This document shows positions 24,368 through 35,922 of a stretch of 64,000 bases of DNA, in pieces (within the stretch, counting starts at the first letter, position 1; the number at the start of each line of letters is the position of its first letter). The notes under the pieces are model-generated. The model did no database searches. It saw only the letters and a list, made by a program, of their open reading frames with translations, and was not told the DNA's origin. Position numbers and translations under genes: made by a program. Where the stretch lies: NCBI GenBank assembly GCA_030141605.1, contig JAQGDQ010000285.1, positions 62,001 through 126,000 of the forward strand, given 5' to 3'. The stretch is from Tubiluchus corallicola (Eukaryota > Priapulida > Priapulimorpha > Priapulimorphida > Tubiluchidae).

Positions 24368-26743
24368 ATGATACATTCTGCAAGTCAATGCATTTGCATA
24401 TTCATCATGACCATCTTCGTCTCCATGGTGTTTGCAGACAGGTTTTCACAGTCACAATGGCGGCCTTCTGGACGGTATGGCAAAAGAGATCATTCTGGTG
24501 AACTACAATGGGATGGTTAGTAATTTTCGAGTCTTTTAAGTTACCTTCAATCTTTGAAAAAGGTCATTGATAAAAAAACAAAAAACTCTTAGCATTTTCA
24601 ATGTATTTTTCTTAATCGTGCACAGCAAGCAGAATTTGTGGAGTTGTCTGTAGGATACACGTGCATCCACGCAAAACACATGCAAAAGACCAAACTTAGT
24701 CGAGAATGGCAGTTTTTATCTTAATTGAAACTTCCAAAAACTTAAAAGGTTTGTTATCATATAGCTATGCAAATTAGTTGATAAATAAAAAAGAGCATTA
24801 TGTAGCAAATATTTTGTCACAATGTAACAATTTTTGTGTCATTTTGTAACAATCGTTATGTAACAAAAATCGGTACATTATGTAACAACTAACATTGAGT
24901 TGGTCGCGGTATTTGGTTGGGTTTTACATCGGTATTCCGTCAGACCAAACCCAGCTAGACTTTTAGCAGATCAGACCTCATACAGACCAGAGAGGCCAGT
25001 TATAGACATGCATGAGGTAGACCAGATCCTGGACAGATGCGGACCGACCCAGAGTCACTGCGTAACAAACTAACATAGGCTTGGTCGTCGTTTGTGGGGC
25101 CAGAACCACATCTAGAACAGGAATAAAGTGACCAGTCCAGAGCAAATCCAGACATTAACAAGACTTAATTTCAGTCTACGACTAAGCCTACACAGTGCTG
25201 TATTCTTTTGTCAAGCCTAGAATAAATAAAAGGCATGTTACTTTTCGTTGTGGCCTTACTTGGCCTGCATCTTAGCAAGGTACAATATTTTAGTCAGTAG
25301 AACTTCATTTGCATTTTTCAAATAGCCAGTGAACTCTTCTGAGCTTTTGCAAACTTTCCTGAAGAATGGGTCGTGTGGGCCATGTAGGCGCTAATCAATT
25401 TATTGCTCCTTTTTAACATTTCCTGTATTTTAGTTACCTGTGGCTTCGTGCCATCATTTGAATTTAGATTTTGAAAACAATTTCAGAGCAATTACATTTT
25501 CCGTACTTGACTCTCTAAACGCATGAGCTAAGTAAACTTACCGAGTGAACAATTTCACAAGATTTCAAAGTAATTAATCGAAATCTAACATCATATCTGT
25601 AACCTTAATAAACACGCAGGACATAACATTAGCATCTAATATTGACTTTGGACAAGGTTTCTTAAGCAGCAGCTAATGATATGGGTTGAAGCCAGTTGCT
25701 GACTGGCGCATTAACTGGATATGGCTTCTTTAAAAACCGTCTTGATCATTTATTGACAAAGTTGGAACTAGAAAACATAAACAGACTTCTGCGTTTGTAG
25801 ATTTTATATACATAAACAACCATTTTAATGAATAAATACTTTTTATTAAATAAATTATTTTTAAGGGTGGGTTTGAATTAAAAAAATCCGTAGCGCAATT
25901 AAGATTGGTATAATTACGAGAATATACAATTCAATTCAATTCAAATTTATTGCCTCGTAAATTCAACATAAGATTTAAACATACAGTTAGTTCTCTATAG
26001 GAAATACACAGCAAGAGGCGGGGTGGTGAAAGACCAGCTGGCAACCGTCCCTTAGTAATCAGACAATACTGTTCGATGAAATAAAAAAATGGTGTTATTT
26101 TTTGCTTTTCGGTCAGAAGACACATTTATTCACAAGGGAATTCAACTATTCAAGTAACAATATTATGGGTAAGGATTAAAAATAAATGTTAAGTACTAGG
26201 CTCTATGTCGTGTGATGATATTAAGTGGTTAATACAAAGATTGGTTTTGAGTCATTTACAGAGATCTAAAGTAAAGTCGCCTAATCTCTCCTTCCTATTC
26301 GAGTGCTCGTAGAAATACAGTAATTTAAATTGAAAAACACTATGAATAAAACATGGGGTATCCATTGAGAGTCATCAGAGCATTACAAGTTGATTAAAAC
26401 ATCTTATAGACTTAAATCAAGAGCTTGAGTAGTTGGGTTAACTCATTGCTGTGCCCAAAGTCAATGCTTTTAAGAGTGCCCTGGCTTTGTACACATGCTA
26501 GGCTACATGTCCCGTAATTGGTTTCATTTTTCCCGAAATCTTCGAAAGCTTTTTCATATATCACTGCATCTGAATCTAACAAAACGGTCATTTTTCTTCT
26601 GCACATTCATTGCCCCAAAATCCGCTGTTTTTATTGTAGGTCAAAATTATATGATTTATTTTTTTATATTTAACTTTTTATTTCAAACCAAAGGTTCATA
26701 GCATATAATATTTACATATTCACATAAAACAAGAAACAACAAC

Positions 26744-26782
<39 letters not shown>

Positions 26783-28268
26783 TAACACAGTAAATTAATA
26801 AACGCAGATATATACAGCAATTACACAGTTAATAGAAAGTTCCACCAATGGCGTCTGATATGCGACGTTAATTTTGCATCACTAAGAAGTAAGCTTTGAC
26901 ATATAACATTAGTATTACCATTAAAAGTATACTAATGTAGGTATATTACAGTATACATGTATTAGACAGTTTTTGACTGTTAAAAATAACCGAAATAAAT
27001 AAATTTTATAGTCTTTTCGCAGATCTTTTAATTTTAACCAATGTCAGGAATTTTGTATTACAAATTTTAGGTATCGAAGTGTTTTCAAAACTAACAAAAA
27101 ATGATGGATGTTTTTGAATAGTTAAACAATCGCAGTTTTCTAAACTTAATTTTTGTGTACATTCTCTGGTAGAATATAATAAATATGCTATAAATTTTAG
27201 TCTTTAAAATTTTCCTCAAAGTTAAAATAATTTTTTTGTTTCAGATGATGCTTTAAATAGACGATGGCTTTCACAAACTAGATACGGAAAAAGGAGTGAC
27301 GGTGGGTATTCTACAAAAACATTAGTACTGTAACTCTTATAATGAGAGGAAGAGGCTAAAGTAGGTAGAAAACCGTCCCGTTTATCGCATTTTTTGCGCT
27401 TCACTGGGTGCTTTCAGTAACAAACATGAAATATTGTCTCCCGCGGAAACTTAAAGATGTTGTTTGCAAAACATTGATCTTTTGTATCTGTTCTAAAACG
27501 CAAAAACTGGTATATTTGGTTTCTCACTGCTAATTTAGTGGCTTCCTTTGATTAACGCCATTGGATGTTTGCTTGATTAGTTCATTTTTGTCTGCCTTAA
27601 AAGTTAAAATTCACAACTTGTCAGGCGGAGTCATCACCCTAGCTTTATTGAGGGGCTAGGATATTTGCAATATAGGTGCATTCATGTATTTCCAAAACTC
27701 AGAAATTATTGTAGATATTTCAGTGCACTCCTAGTTCCCTGTTTTTTACCCGCTTCTCGCTTATTTTTACAGTCGCAATTTTGTCCGCGAACTCGACTTG
27801 TACCTTTATATGGTTGGGAGCAAAAAAATTGTTTTTTGTTAATTTTGCATTCATTTTTAATTTATAGACAGTTGGACGCACCTAGGTTTGACACACACAT
27901 GATACTTCTTGAACGATAGAGAAATTACGGCAGGGTAGATGAAAACCTTAAATGAGCGATTAAATATCGACTTTTGTCAAAACAAAATTATGTCTGTGGA
28001 AAAGCTGGAGCAGAGATGATCAGCATCTCTGTCAGTGAACCCGAAGATGTCTGTGGGTTACATTCACCGGGAAAAAATTTCGAGTAAGAAATGCCACATT
28101 TTTATCAATAATGGCGATTCCGTCGCCAGGTCTTCTAATTGTTGTTATTTATACCTGATATTTGATCGTTTATACATTTCAGGTCCGATCGGTATTGATG
28201 TGTTTGGTGATGGAAGTTTTGTTTGTTTTGGAGCCAGTCTACCAAATACATACCGCTGTTTAAGGTAG
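24368..28268 (+). CDS. Luqin/RYamide-type neuropeptide precursor
   Basis: Three coding exons, 24368-24515, 27245-27301 and 28183-28268 (148+57+86 nt, 96 aa), join in frame with phase-1 introns. Donors are GTTAGT and GTGGGT; both acceptors are TTTCAG. A 23-residue signal peptide ends ...FVSMVFA. Directly after it comes DRFSQSQWRPSGRY-GKR, then a spacer, a dibasic RR, and WLSQTRY-GKR. Both predict amidated peptides (Gly donor, Lys-Arg cleavage). The C-terminal part has two cysteines separated by ten residues (CFGASLPNTYRC) just before the stop. Signal peptide, peptide at the mature N-terminus, second RYamide and a C-terminal Cys-x10-Cys is the layout of luqin/RYamide precursors in protostomes, which signal through G-protein-coupled receptors. 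An in-frame Met at 24344 is an alternative start; the CGCAG at 24361-24365 may instead be an acceptor. Confidence 0.88.
24797..25165. repeat. Degenerate 'ATGTAACAA' tandem and CAGACC-rich block
   Basis: Five spaced copies of (A/T)TGTAACAA occur between 24797 and 24895, about 20-25 bp apart, and a sixth (GCGTAACAAACTAACAT) at 25061. The flanking phrase CTAACAT.G..TTGGTCG occurs twice (24890 and 25072), a direct duplication about 180 bp apart. Between them, CAGACC/GACCAG motifs recur at least eight times. Family unknown. Confidence 0.5.
25930..26130 (-). mobile_element. Retroposon 3' end, related to the 8.4-kb LINE tail
   Basis: Minus strand: a block with CTGGTCTTTCACCACCCCGCC (about 26034-26015) resembles TTGGTCTTTCGCCATCCCGCC of the LINE end at 8441-8463. 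It then runs to AATAAATTTGAATTGAATTG, an oligomeric tail at 25930. Shared 3' ends with different tails are typical of a LINE and its relatives or SINE partners. Confidence 0.55.
26742..26780. repeat. (CA)n microsatellite
   Basis: About 18 CA units preceded by an AAC run. Confidence 0.95.
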
Positions 28269-30203
28269 GGTTAATACTGATTATTCTAAAGCTTATGTAA
28301 CACTTAGTCATTTTCTGTGCAAGCAACTATGTGCAGGATCCCAGCCAGTCGTGTGCAAGATGCTTTTCTTTGTGGCAAAGTGTTTAGTGCCAACAACTCG
28401 TGCATTCACACGTGGTTTAATAGCTTACACGCGTGCTTTTGCTACTTTTGATATGTCGTTTCCATCGCAATTTGATTGGACAAAACAGCAAGCGTGCTTT
28501 CGGAGTTAAAAGTTTGGAATTCCAAATACAAATCTTGTTTAGCGATACCACTTTATACGAGAATGTTAAGCCTAAATTGAATTTAGGTATCCGTGCGATT
28601 TACATAATATATTATATTGTCCGATGCTGAGAAAGCCTAAACTTTCTGAGGCAATGCGATCTCAGAAACTATCCTGGGAGGTTCACTGTGTGTGTGTGGG
28701 AGGGGGGATAAGTACATCTTCAGTACAGTAAGCTAATCTAATACGAGATCTACTGTCGTGTATAATAGAATAGCATACAGTGAGCTTGAGTAGTAAGGAA
28801 AAAGTTGCAGTGGTGGTAGAGGAATGTCTTAATAATACCGAGGGGAACACAATGCGCTCAGATTCTCCATTTTGGCTTCTAGTTTCTGGGTGTCACTAAA
28901 TCTTTTGACAGATGGTAGTAAAGACAGTAAAAAAAAATAATCTTTATTAATCTTTTTATCTTAATCTCTTTTAATATGTTTAATAGTGTCTGTTCATTAG
29001 ACACTGCCTTCTTCTTACACTTAACTGTTATGTTTTAATTAAAATTAGACTATGATCGGTATTGTAGACAAAATGTTTTGACGTCAAAAATCTATAACTA
29101 GAAAATAGCCGTTTGCGAAAGCTGAAGCACGTGTGCTTTCCGAAATCTCGCGTCGTTTCTAGAAAGCATGTGTCGTTTTTTCAGGTTAGCCGAATCAGGA
29201 AAATGAAAATGGATGTTGTTTAATCCCATCTTATTTAAACAGAAAAACATTCTTTTAAAATAGGGGCATTTTTTTTACTTTTGATATTACTTCATTTCGT
29301 TTCACGCATGGGCACCTCCCGTTTTGAACACCCATTCTTCCATCAATGACGTCTTTCATTGATTGAAGACAAGAACTATGCTGTCAATTTCCGTCAAAAG
29401 TTTTTTGAAAAAAAATAGGTAGCTAATTTTGATAATATTTTCTACGAAAATTAGGTAAGCTGCAGAAGTTTAAATTAGTTTAAGCAAGCACGCTTACGGA
29501 GAGCCATCATGCCCTTACGAAAAGTCAAAGTCCATCAGGTACGTCAAGTGAATGGCGGCAGTCACCATGCCTGAGAATACAGTAGTAGAAACAAATTTTA
29601 TGCTTCATAGACAGTTTTTTTTCGCAAATTTCCTTGTTATATTTTTCGAAGTTTAAGTAATAACGGCAAAATAAATCCAACATGCTAGGTTACTTGTCCT
29701 TGTCGTTAAAGAGCTCAGAAGTGTATGAATAAAGTTTTATCGGTCATATTCTACAGCTCGCGTGTCTACTCTTTATCATGATTTATCTGTTATAGGCGAA
29801 GTCCAGGAGAAACAGAAGATTAAATCGTTAAAAAGACAACCCAAGTGACCGTATGAAGCAAACTCTTAAATGTCGACAGTGGCTACTATATATTTTCTAC
29901 CACAGCCGTCACCCCAGCATTTCGCTAGACTTACGTTATTTTGAGAGATAACAACAGACGACAGCATGTCAAAGAATTCTGAGATAAGATCCATACAAGA
30001 TAAGAGAACAGTCAGACCTCATGGGATATATAGCTCAGCGCTAGTGAAATTTTTACGATGCTTTATCTATCTGGAAAAGAAAACATACAGTGTAGAAATT
30101 GAGTATATTGGCTCTCACTCTCTCTCCAGAGGCAATTTATTGTTGTAGCTAATTATTTAGCATTGCCGTAGCAATACGCAGTTCTATTAACAGCCACCAT
30201 TAT
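28269..30203. other. Spacer 3' of the neuropeptide gene
   Basis: AT-rich with a G-rich TGTGTGTGTGGGAGGGGGG patch at about 28690-28708. No further gene recognised. Part of it is presumably the 3' UTR of the precursor gene. Confidence 0.45.
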
Positions 30204-30372
30204 ACAGTCAAACCGCCTTGTACCGCCTACTTTGGGACTGCAAAAAAGTTGGCATTAAGGGAGTTTGGCATTACAACAAGGTGCATTGATACATACATGT
30301 TTGCCAAAATTCAGCATGTGCCTTAAACAAGGCTGGCATTACACAGCGGGCGTTATAACGAGGTTTGACTGT
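30204..30372. mobile_element. 169-bp MITE, TIR ACAGTCAAACC
   Basis: The terminal repeats are ACAGTCAAACC at 30204 and GGTTTGACTGT at 30372, with internal GCATTA/ATAACG blocks also in inverted arrangement. TA dinucleotides lie at both edges but no clean duplication is visible. The CAGTCAAACC..(C)GTTATAACG type of end is common in pogo/Tigger-related MITEs of animals. A partial copy lies at 1-147. Confidence 0.75.
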
Positions 30373-30960
30373 TACAGAGCATATGCAATCTCTCGTCTTG
30401 AATCATTGTTCTGTATTTGAGGGCAGTTTTGAGACATTTGGCTATGGTCACATTTAACTAAGACATTTTTTCTTGTCGTTTTATTGTTGAAAGTTTTCAA
30501 TCACAAATTGTGCCACATCATATGCACGTCAAACACTGGAATCGTGCATATTCACCAACGGGTGTGTAGGAAACTTTGAGTTTGCAGCTTTAGCTCCACC
30601 TTAATGCTCACTCGAGGATGCAAGGGATTTCAGAAATGCCCACCAAGCTTTGACAGGAAGTGGCAATGTTTGACAGTTCTCCAAGTCAGCAATACAGAAA
30701 TTCTCACCAATTTCTCCCGCGCGAACTTATTTTCCCTTAAATTAATTCAAATTAGTTGTTGTCTCACGAATATTTTAATATTACGGTTTATTTGCAGTTA
30801 ACTGATACGTATTTCAGAATAAATTTTCAGAACTACAATATGTACGACACTGTACAACTATCTTTTTGTTTTCATTATGGAGTGGAACATAACTTTACAA
30901 CACTTATGGTACGGACGGAGGTGTCACGGAAGTAAAATGTGCAAAGTAAATTTTCTGAAA

Positions 30961-31010
30961 TATCCTTTCTTCAAATCAAATCAAACTTGGTTTGATTTGA
31001 AGAAAGGATA
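30961..31010. repeat. Perfect 20-bp hairpin
   Basis: TATCCTTTCTTCAAATCAAA at 30961-30980 is repeated exactly in inverted form at 30991-31010, around a 10-base loop. Confidence 0.95.
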
Positions 31011-34000
31011 TTCTTGTCTAGAATAATTTCAACAGAAATAAGTGACAATTAGGCCTACTTTGGCCTCATACAGCAACTAATTAAATACCTTAAACGGTTT
31101 CGATAATAATACTGAGAATTGATACAATTTTGTAATATGCATATGTATCAGAGATTCGACCCAGTATTTTCATGTCCGCAACTTCGCGGGTCCGAGAAAG
31201 AATGGTTCCGCGCACTGCAAGTCACAGGCCGTAAGAAAACAACAGTTTCGGTGTCCGCCCAGCTCCGCAGAAAAACAATGGATGATTATGTCAAGCGTAA
31301 ACTTAAAACATGTCGTGCACCATGAAACCAGGCCAGCGGGGCAACAACAAAATCGCAGCATAATTAATTCTCTCGCCTTTTAAATGAACTAGCTGAAGTC
31401 TGGTTAGCACGCTTCATAAATTATTAATAGCACTACAAATTATTTCAGGCATAATAAAATTAAAAATAATTACAAGAAAATAAAGTTGACCTAGTGAAGG
31501 TGACAACTAGAATCTGTATGCTACACTTCTATGTCATTTATATGACAATAAATGTAAGCGTCTGTATGCTAGAGATAAGTAATTATATTACTTGTAACTC
31601 GAGCATTACTCATCACATTGTGTCACCGTCATCATCACTTCAATGTCATTGTTGTTGATGTCTGATCAGCAGAAGCGCATTACCTTTCTAACTCTAGGAA
31701 CATCATTGCAGTCATCACCAACAGGAGTAGCAACTGCTATAGTCATCACTTGTTTGTTTTAATATCATGTTATTATCATCACCATCATCAATACCACAAA
31801 CACCACCATTACCATCATCATTATCAGCAACAGCAACATTTGGATCATCAACATAAGTTCATTGGTATCGTCACCACTATCATTTAAAAATGTATGATGA
31901 TGATACACAATAGCATTTCTTGCCTTTGCTTTATTAAATGAAACTAAGAGTTGAAGGATGCTGGTCGTTATCAGTTACTAAAAAATTAAATATGCTCCAT
32001 TATTAGAAAAATGCTAGCATTGCTAGCAACTCATCACTCAACATAATCACGTTTTCGTTTTACTACGTAAAGCGTTAGTTTAGGCACATAGTGTATGCTT
32101 CAAGTCAAAAATGTAAAGCTGACTATATCTAAACAGCTTACACTATTGGAATCATGTAAAGGTGTTATATCTGGAAAATAATTAGATTGTGATCTCGCTA
32201 TTGGGTCCGCCGCCAGTAGTTAGAAAATGTCTAGTTACGCATCCGCAAAAAATCTTAGGGATCCGATTCCGCATCAGAGATTGCGCACCTCTGATATGTG
32301 TCAGTTATAACATTATGAGCAGTTTACCAAATTGATGTATTTAAATTACGCTGTGTAGAGACTTATTATTACACAGCGCGGTAACTTGTATTTGAAACTG
32401 TTCGTAAAAATACTTTCTCAAAAAAGACAAGGGTTATTAAACGACTAGATTAAATGTTGATGATGCACAGTGGCGTACCTATTAGGGGAGCAACCGTTCT
32501 CCCGACATTTTTTTAAAACAATTTTTAAACTCTTTAGTTCATTTGTGCGATAAAAGTCGAATATTTTTTTATTTTTTAAACCCACGGCCTTAGAAGAATT
32601 TTCCGTATCTTCTTCGTGTTTTGATTTTAAACACAAAATTAAAACGTATAATAAATGCGTTAAAATTTTTTGGTATGCGTCCAGGCGACTTTTTCAAGTG
32701 CTTGCTCCCTTAATTTTAGAAGCCGGCTATGGCCCTGATCGTACAATAACTTTCGCTTTTTTCTACGAGTAAAACACTCTAGATTTCGTTACACAAATTT
32801 TAAGCATGGCCTAATTTTAAATTTATTTTAAAAGCAGTAACGTCTTTTCAATAAAATTTATGCACAAAATCTCAAATTTTTCAAGTTTCAGTTTATTGGA
32901 AATTGTCAACAAGAGGTTTTAATGTCACAAAGTTGACTTAGAAACTTTGTCATTCAACATGCAGACTCGTTTACAAACTGAATAGAGGTTTACTAAAGAA
33001 GCAGCCAGTAGGAAAAATAAAAATGGCTCCTTGTTGCCTGGGTTGATAAGCTTGTCAAGTTTTACTATAACTAAAAAATGATGTTCATTTAATTTTCATA
33101 ATAGTGAATGTTACTTCAAGTTGTTGAAATATGTGACAGTCGCTGGTATCAAAAATTCCACATCGCAAATTTTATATCATGTTCATAGGACTACATTACA
33201 GATCCACAATAGTTTCTGCCATGGATGAAAGTGGCCTTGTATTATAGGGACGTTCTAAAAGAAAAAGCACAAGAGAAATATGCAGTGAAAATTAACTTTA
33301 CCTGGTGCCTCATAAAATTTTGCTATATACTTTGGCTGATTGCTATGCAATTTTAAATATGCATTGCAGTTACTGTTTTATACATTTACGAAAAAATCTT
33401 TGAAGGTTACTAATTTACGTAATTTTAATATCAAATTAAGATCTAATAAGTACATTATATAATTAAAGTCGTTTTAGCTGTAATACTTTTTGTATTTTTT
33501 GTGGATCTTTATTGAATTAATGTATATAGCAACAACAAATCATCAAAAATTAAGCAGAAGTAGCAAACGATACCTGTTTTAAAAATGCTACACAAAAAAC
33601 TGATTTGATGTACAAAATAGAAATTGATTAGCAATTACTGCTTATTACTTTTAAAATAAATTTATCTGATATAACAAATACGACAAAATGAACTTGGTCT
33701 TCTTTATTATGACACCACAGTGATGTAAAAAATGTATTTTACTTCATTATTGAAAGTTTTGCTACCATATAATTTGTTAGTACACTGTTTTCGTTGGAAC
33801 ACTCTGGATACGACAGCCAAGTACATACAACAACAATTACAAATTTTTATATCTTTTATTCTAAACATATTTTGTATTTCCATTAAATTTTTTCTTATCG
33901 CACGGATAATGCATCAGCATTGTTACACAATTTGCTTCAGTAATGTTTAACTAATGTGTGTCATAGTCGCCTATTATTCATTGTTTCTTGCCTTTTAAAA

Positions 34001-34174
34001 TTTATATTAATATAAACAATAAATTTTTCAATAATGGCTTGTTACACTGTAAAGTACTACTGTATTATCACTTTCAGCATTGTACCACATGACACTTTTA
34101 CAAGTTTCCACTGTTAAAATATTAAATACATAAAGTAAGAAATCCCAAATTCATTAATAATTAGCACAATTAGC
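31011..34174. other. Gene-free stretch
   Basis: AT-rich spacer. 31605-31905 is a degenerate (ATC)n-rich region with many CATCA/CACCA units. No gene recognised; a 68-codon frame at 31119-31325 lacks family features. Confidence 0.45.
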
Positions 34175-34581
34175 TTTTTCACAGTTCCAGCTACTGACAA
34201 TGATCGTGAAAAGGTCAAAGGTTAAGTGAACCTAACAACGTTATGTGAACCAACGCATTTGTTTAAGCTTGACAACAGCTCAAGGGCATGCTGTTAGTAT
34301 AAGTAATAGTTCTTGGTCTTAATTTTTGCTTCATTTATTTTATTTTATGTGGATTTGTACAGCTATTTTGCTAGCTGTTTTCAGACAGGAATAATATGTT
34401 AGTTGAAAACTATACACGTGTACTATATACTAAAAATAAAAACACATTTCACCTGTTTCACGTACATGTGGTTACTAGTGATGTCATTAAGGTCACGTGA
34501 CCATTGTAGTTAAGTAAGACGCACTGGTTCAGTTAACCTTTGACCTACAACTGTGCATGCGCATAGCAAAACTGTGAAAAG
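34175..34581. mobile_element. MITE copy A with TCACGTGA core
   Basis: Imperfect terminal inverted repeats of about 53 bp: TTTTCACAGTT...AGGTCAAAGGTTAAGTGAAC on the left, and the inverted form ending AACTGTGAAAA on the right. There is no transposase. The internal GGTCACGTGACC lies at about 34491-34502. A second copy lies near 61880-62268. Confidence 0.75.
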
Positions 34582-34620
34582 GTTTATTATAGTAATGAAA
34601 GAAACAATGGAAGACTACTC

Positions 34621-34919
34621 AGCATTGCTTCGCAAATCACTTTGTAGTACTGCATTAAAAAAGTATGGCCACAACAGCACAGATTATGCTGAAGCCCAGA
34701 TTATACTTCACATATTGCTTTCTTACATGCTGTTGTATCAGTTCTGAACAACTACCAGTAGAACTATAGTTGCAGTTGCAGTCTACTGACAGTTATTCAG
34801 AACTGGTGCAACAGTGTAAAAAAGCAATATGAGAAGTATAGTCTGGGTTTTAGCATAATCTGTCCTATTGTTCTACTGGCAGTTCTAAAACTGTATACAG
34901 TGGTATGCAAAGCAATACT
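34621..34919. repeat. Foldback inverted repeat, ~300 bp
   Basis: The left arm (34621-34768) and right arm (34776-34919) are reverse complements with scattered mismatches. The best-kept part is AGATTATGCTGAA.CCCAGA, continuing through CATATTGCTT and CAGTTCTGAA. The loop is only a few tens of bases. It lies immediately right of MITE copy A. Confidence 0.85.
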
Positions 34920-35340
34920 TAACAAAAGCATATTTTCTAAAATGGTCCCCAAACTTGATACAATGTTGCCCAAAAGTTGGTTGTCTGTATCACACAGAGG
35001 AACAAATGCTTCCTAGTTTTTTAAGAGAATGTCATTTTGAACCTCCATTCTTATTACTCCAAAGTGCTTAAAATGCATACTCCCATTACTGATTGTGCTG
35101 CGCAAGATAAAACAGGATTACAGAGTAAAATTAGTATATTTATTTCATCACCATCATTAATTCATTATACAAGCAGTTGTATTACACCAGACAAGCATTG
35201 TTAATAATATTTCTGGCACCACATTGTTGCTTCGTGTTTGCAGTTGATGTGTTTATTTCCAGTGCTTCAAGTGTTAAATATGGCTGCAGTAGATCTTGGT
35301 TAATTATCGATAGGCTCCACATTTATTTTTTTACAAAAGA

Positions 35341-35537
35341 AGCTACTCCTTATAAGGAAAACTTATCATTACATGATGAGCTCAGGGTTACAAAAAACAA
35401 ATACACATGGGATATGGTAAAACACTAACTTGCCAAAAGATTGTTGTGCAATTTTTAGTGTTTTACCATAACCCATCTATTTCAGTTTTAAACCTAGAGC
35501 TCATCATGTAGCAATAACCTTTCCTCGTAAAGAATAG
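35341..35537. repeat. Foldback inverted repeat, ~200 bp
   Basis: Arms of about 85 bp (35341-35428 and 35455-35537) pair around a ~26-base loop. The inner 16 bases (TATGGTAAAACACTAA) are perfect, and ACATGATGAGCT is also conserved in inverted form. It lies just 3' of the myosin light chain stop on that gene's strand, so it may be in the 3' UTR. Confidence 0.85.
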
Positions 35538-35922
35538 TTTATTTTGGAAAAAAGCCAAACATTAAATAAAGTGTACTTAACCATATTGAAAGTGTATGCA
35601 CATTACTGCAGCATGAATCTTCGAGTGGCAACCATCTTTGAAATTGCGACAGCTGTCTTAAATTGCTGATTCAGAATTGTTGACATGTCAACATGTTATA
35701 CTAGAGGCCTAGCTCGTCAAAAAAAAGATAAGGAGCATTTGTAACTCTGAGTCGCACAGACAATGCAAACTGAAAGGTTGACTGAAAGGTTGATAGTGAT
35801 TTCACAACAGTATTTTATATAAAATTGCAAAAATACTCATCAGCATGTAAGTTTAGGTGTATATGTATATATTATCAATCCAACAACGTAGTTACCCACA
35901 TAGTCAGCATTGCAATGACTAT

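Larger units (their letters stand above)
24516..27244 (+). other. Intron 1 of the neuropeptide gene, repeat-bearing
   Basis: A 2.7-kb intron. It holds an ATGTAACAA-type degenerate tandem (24797-24895), a CAGACC-rich block (24925-25165), a minus-strand retroposon 3' end (26130-25930) and a (CA)n microsatellite (26742-26780). No other gene is seen. Confidence 0.6.

Noticed and set aside
31119-31325. 68-codon plus frame with basic composition
   Set aside because: No recognised domain, overlaps an opposite-strand frame of similar length, and has no splice context.
31605-31905. Possible CRISPR-like or protein-coding repeat
   Set aside because: It is a degenerate ATC-type trinucleotide-rich stretch with no regular spacing; CRISPR arrays are not expected in animal nuclear DNA.
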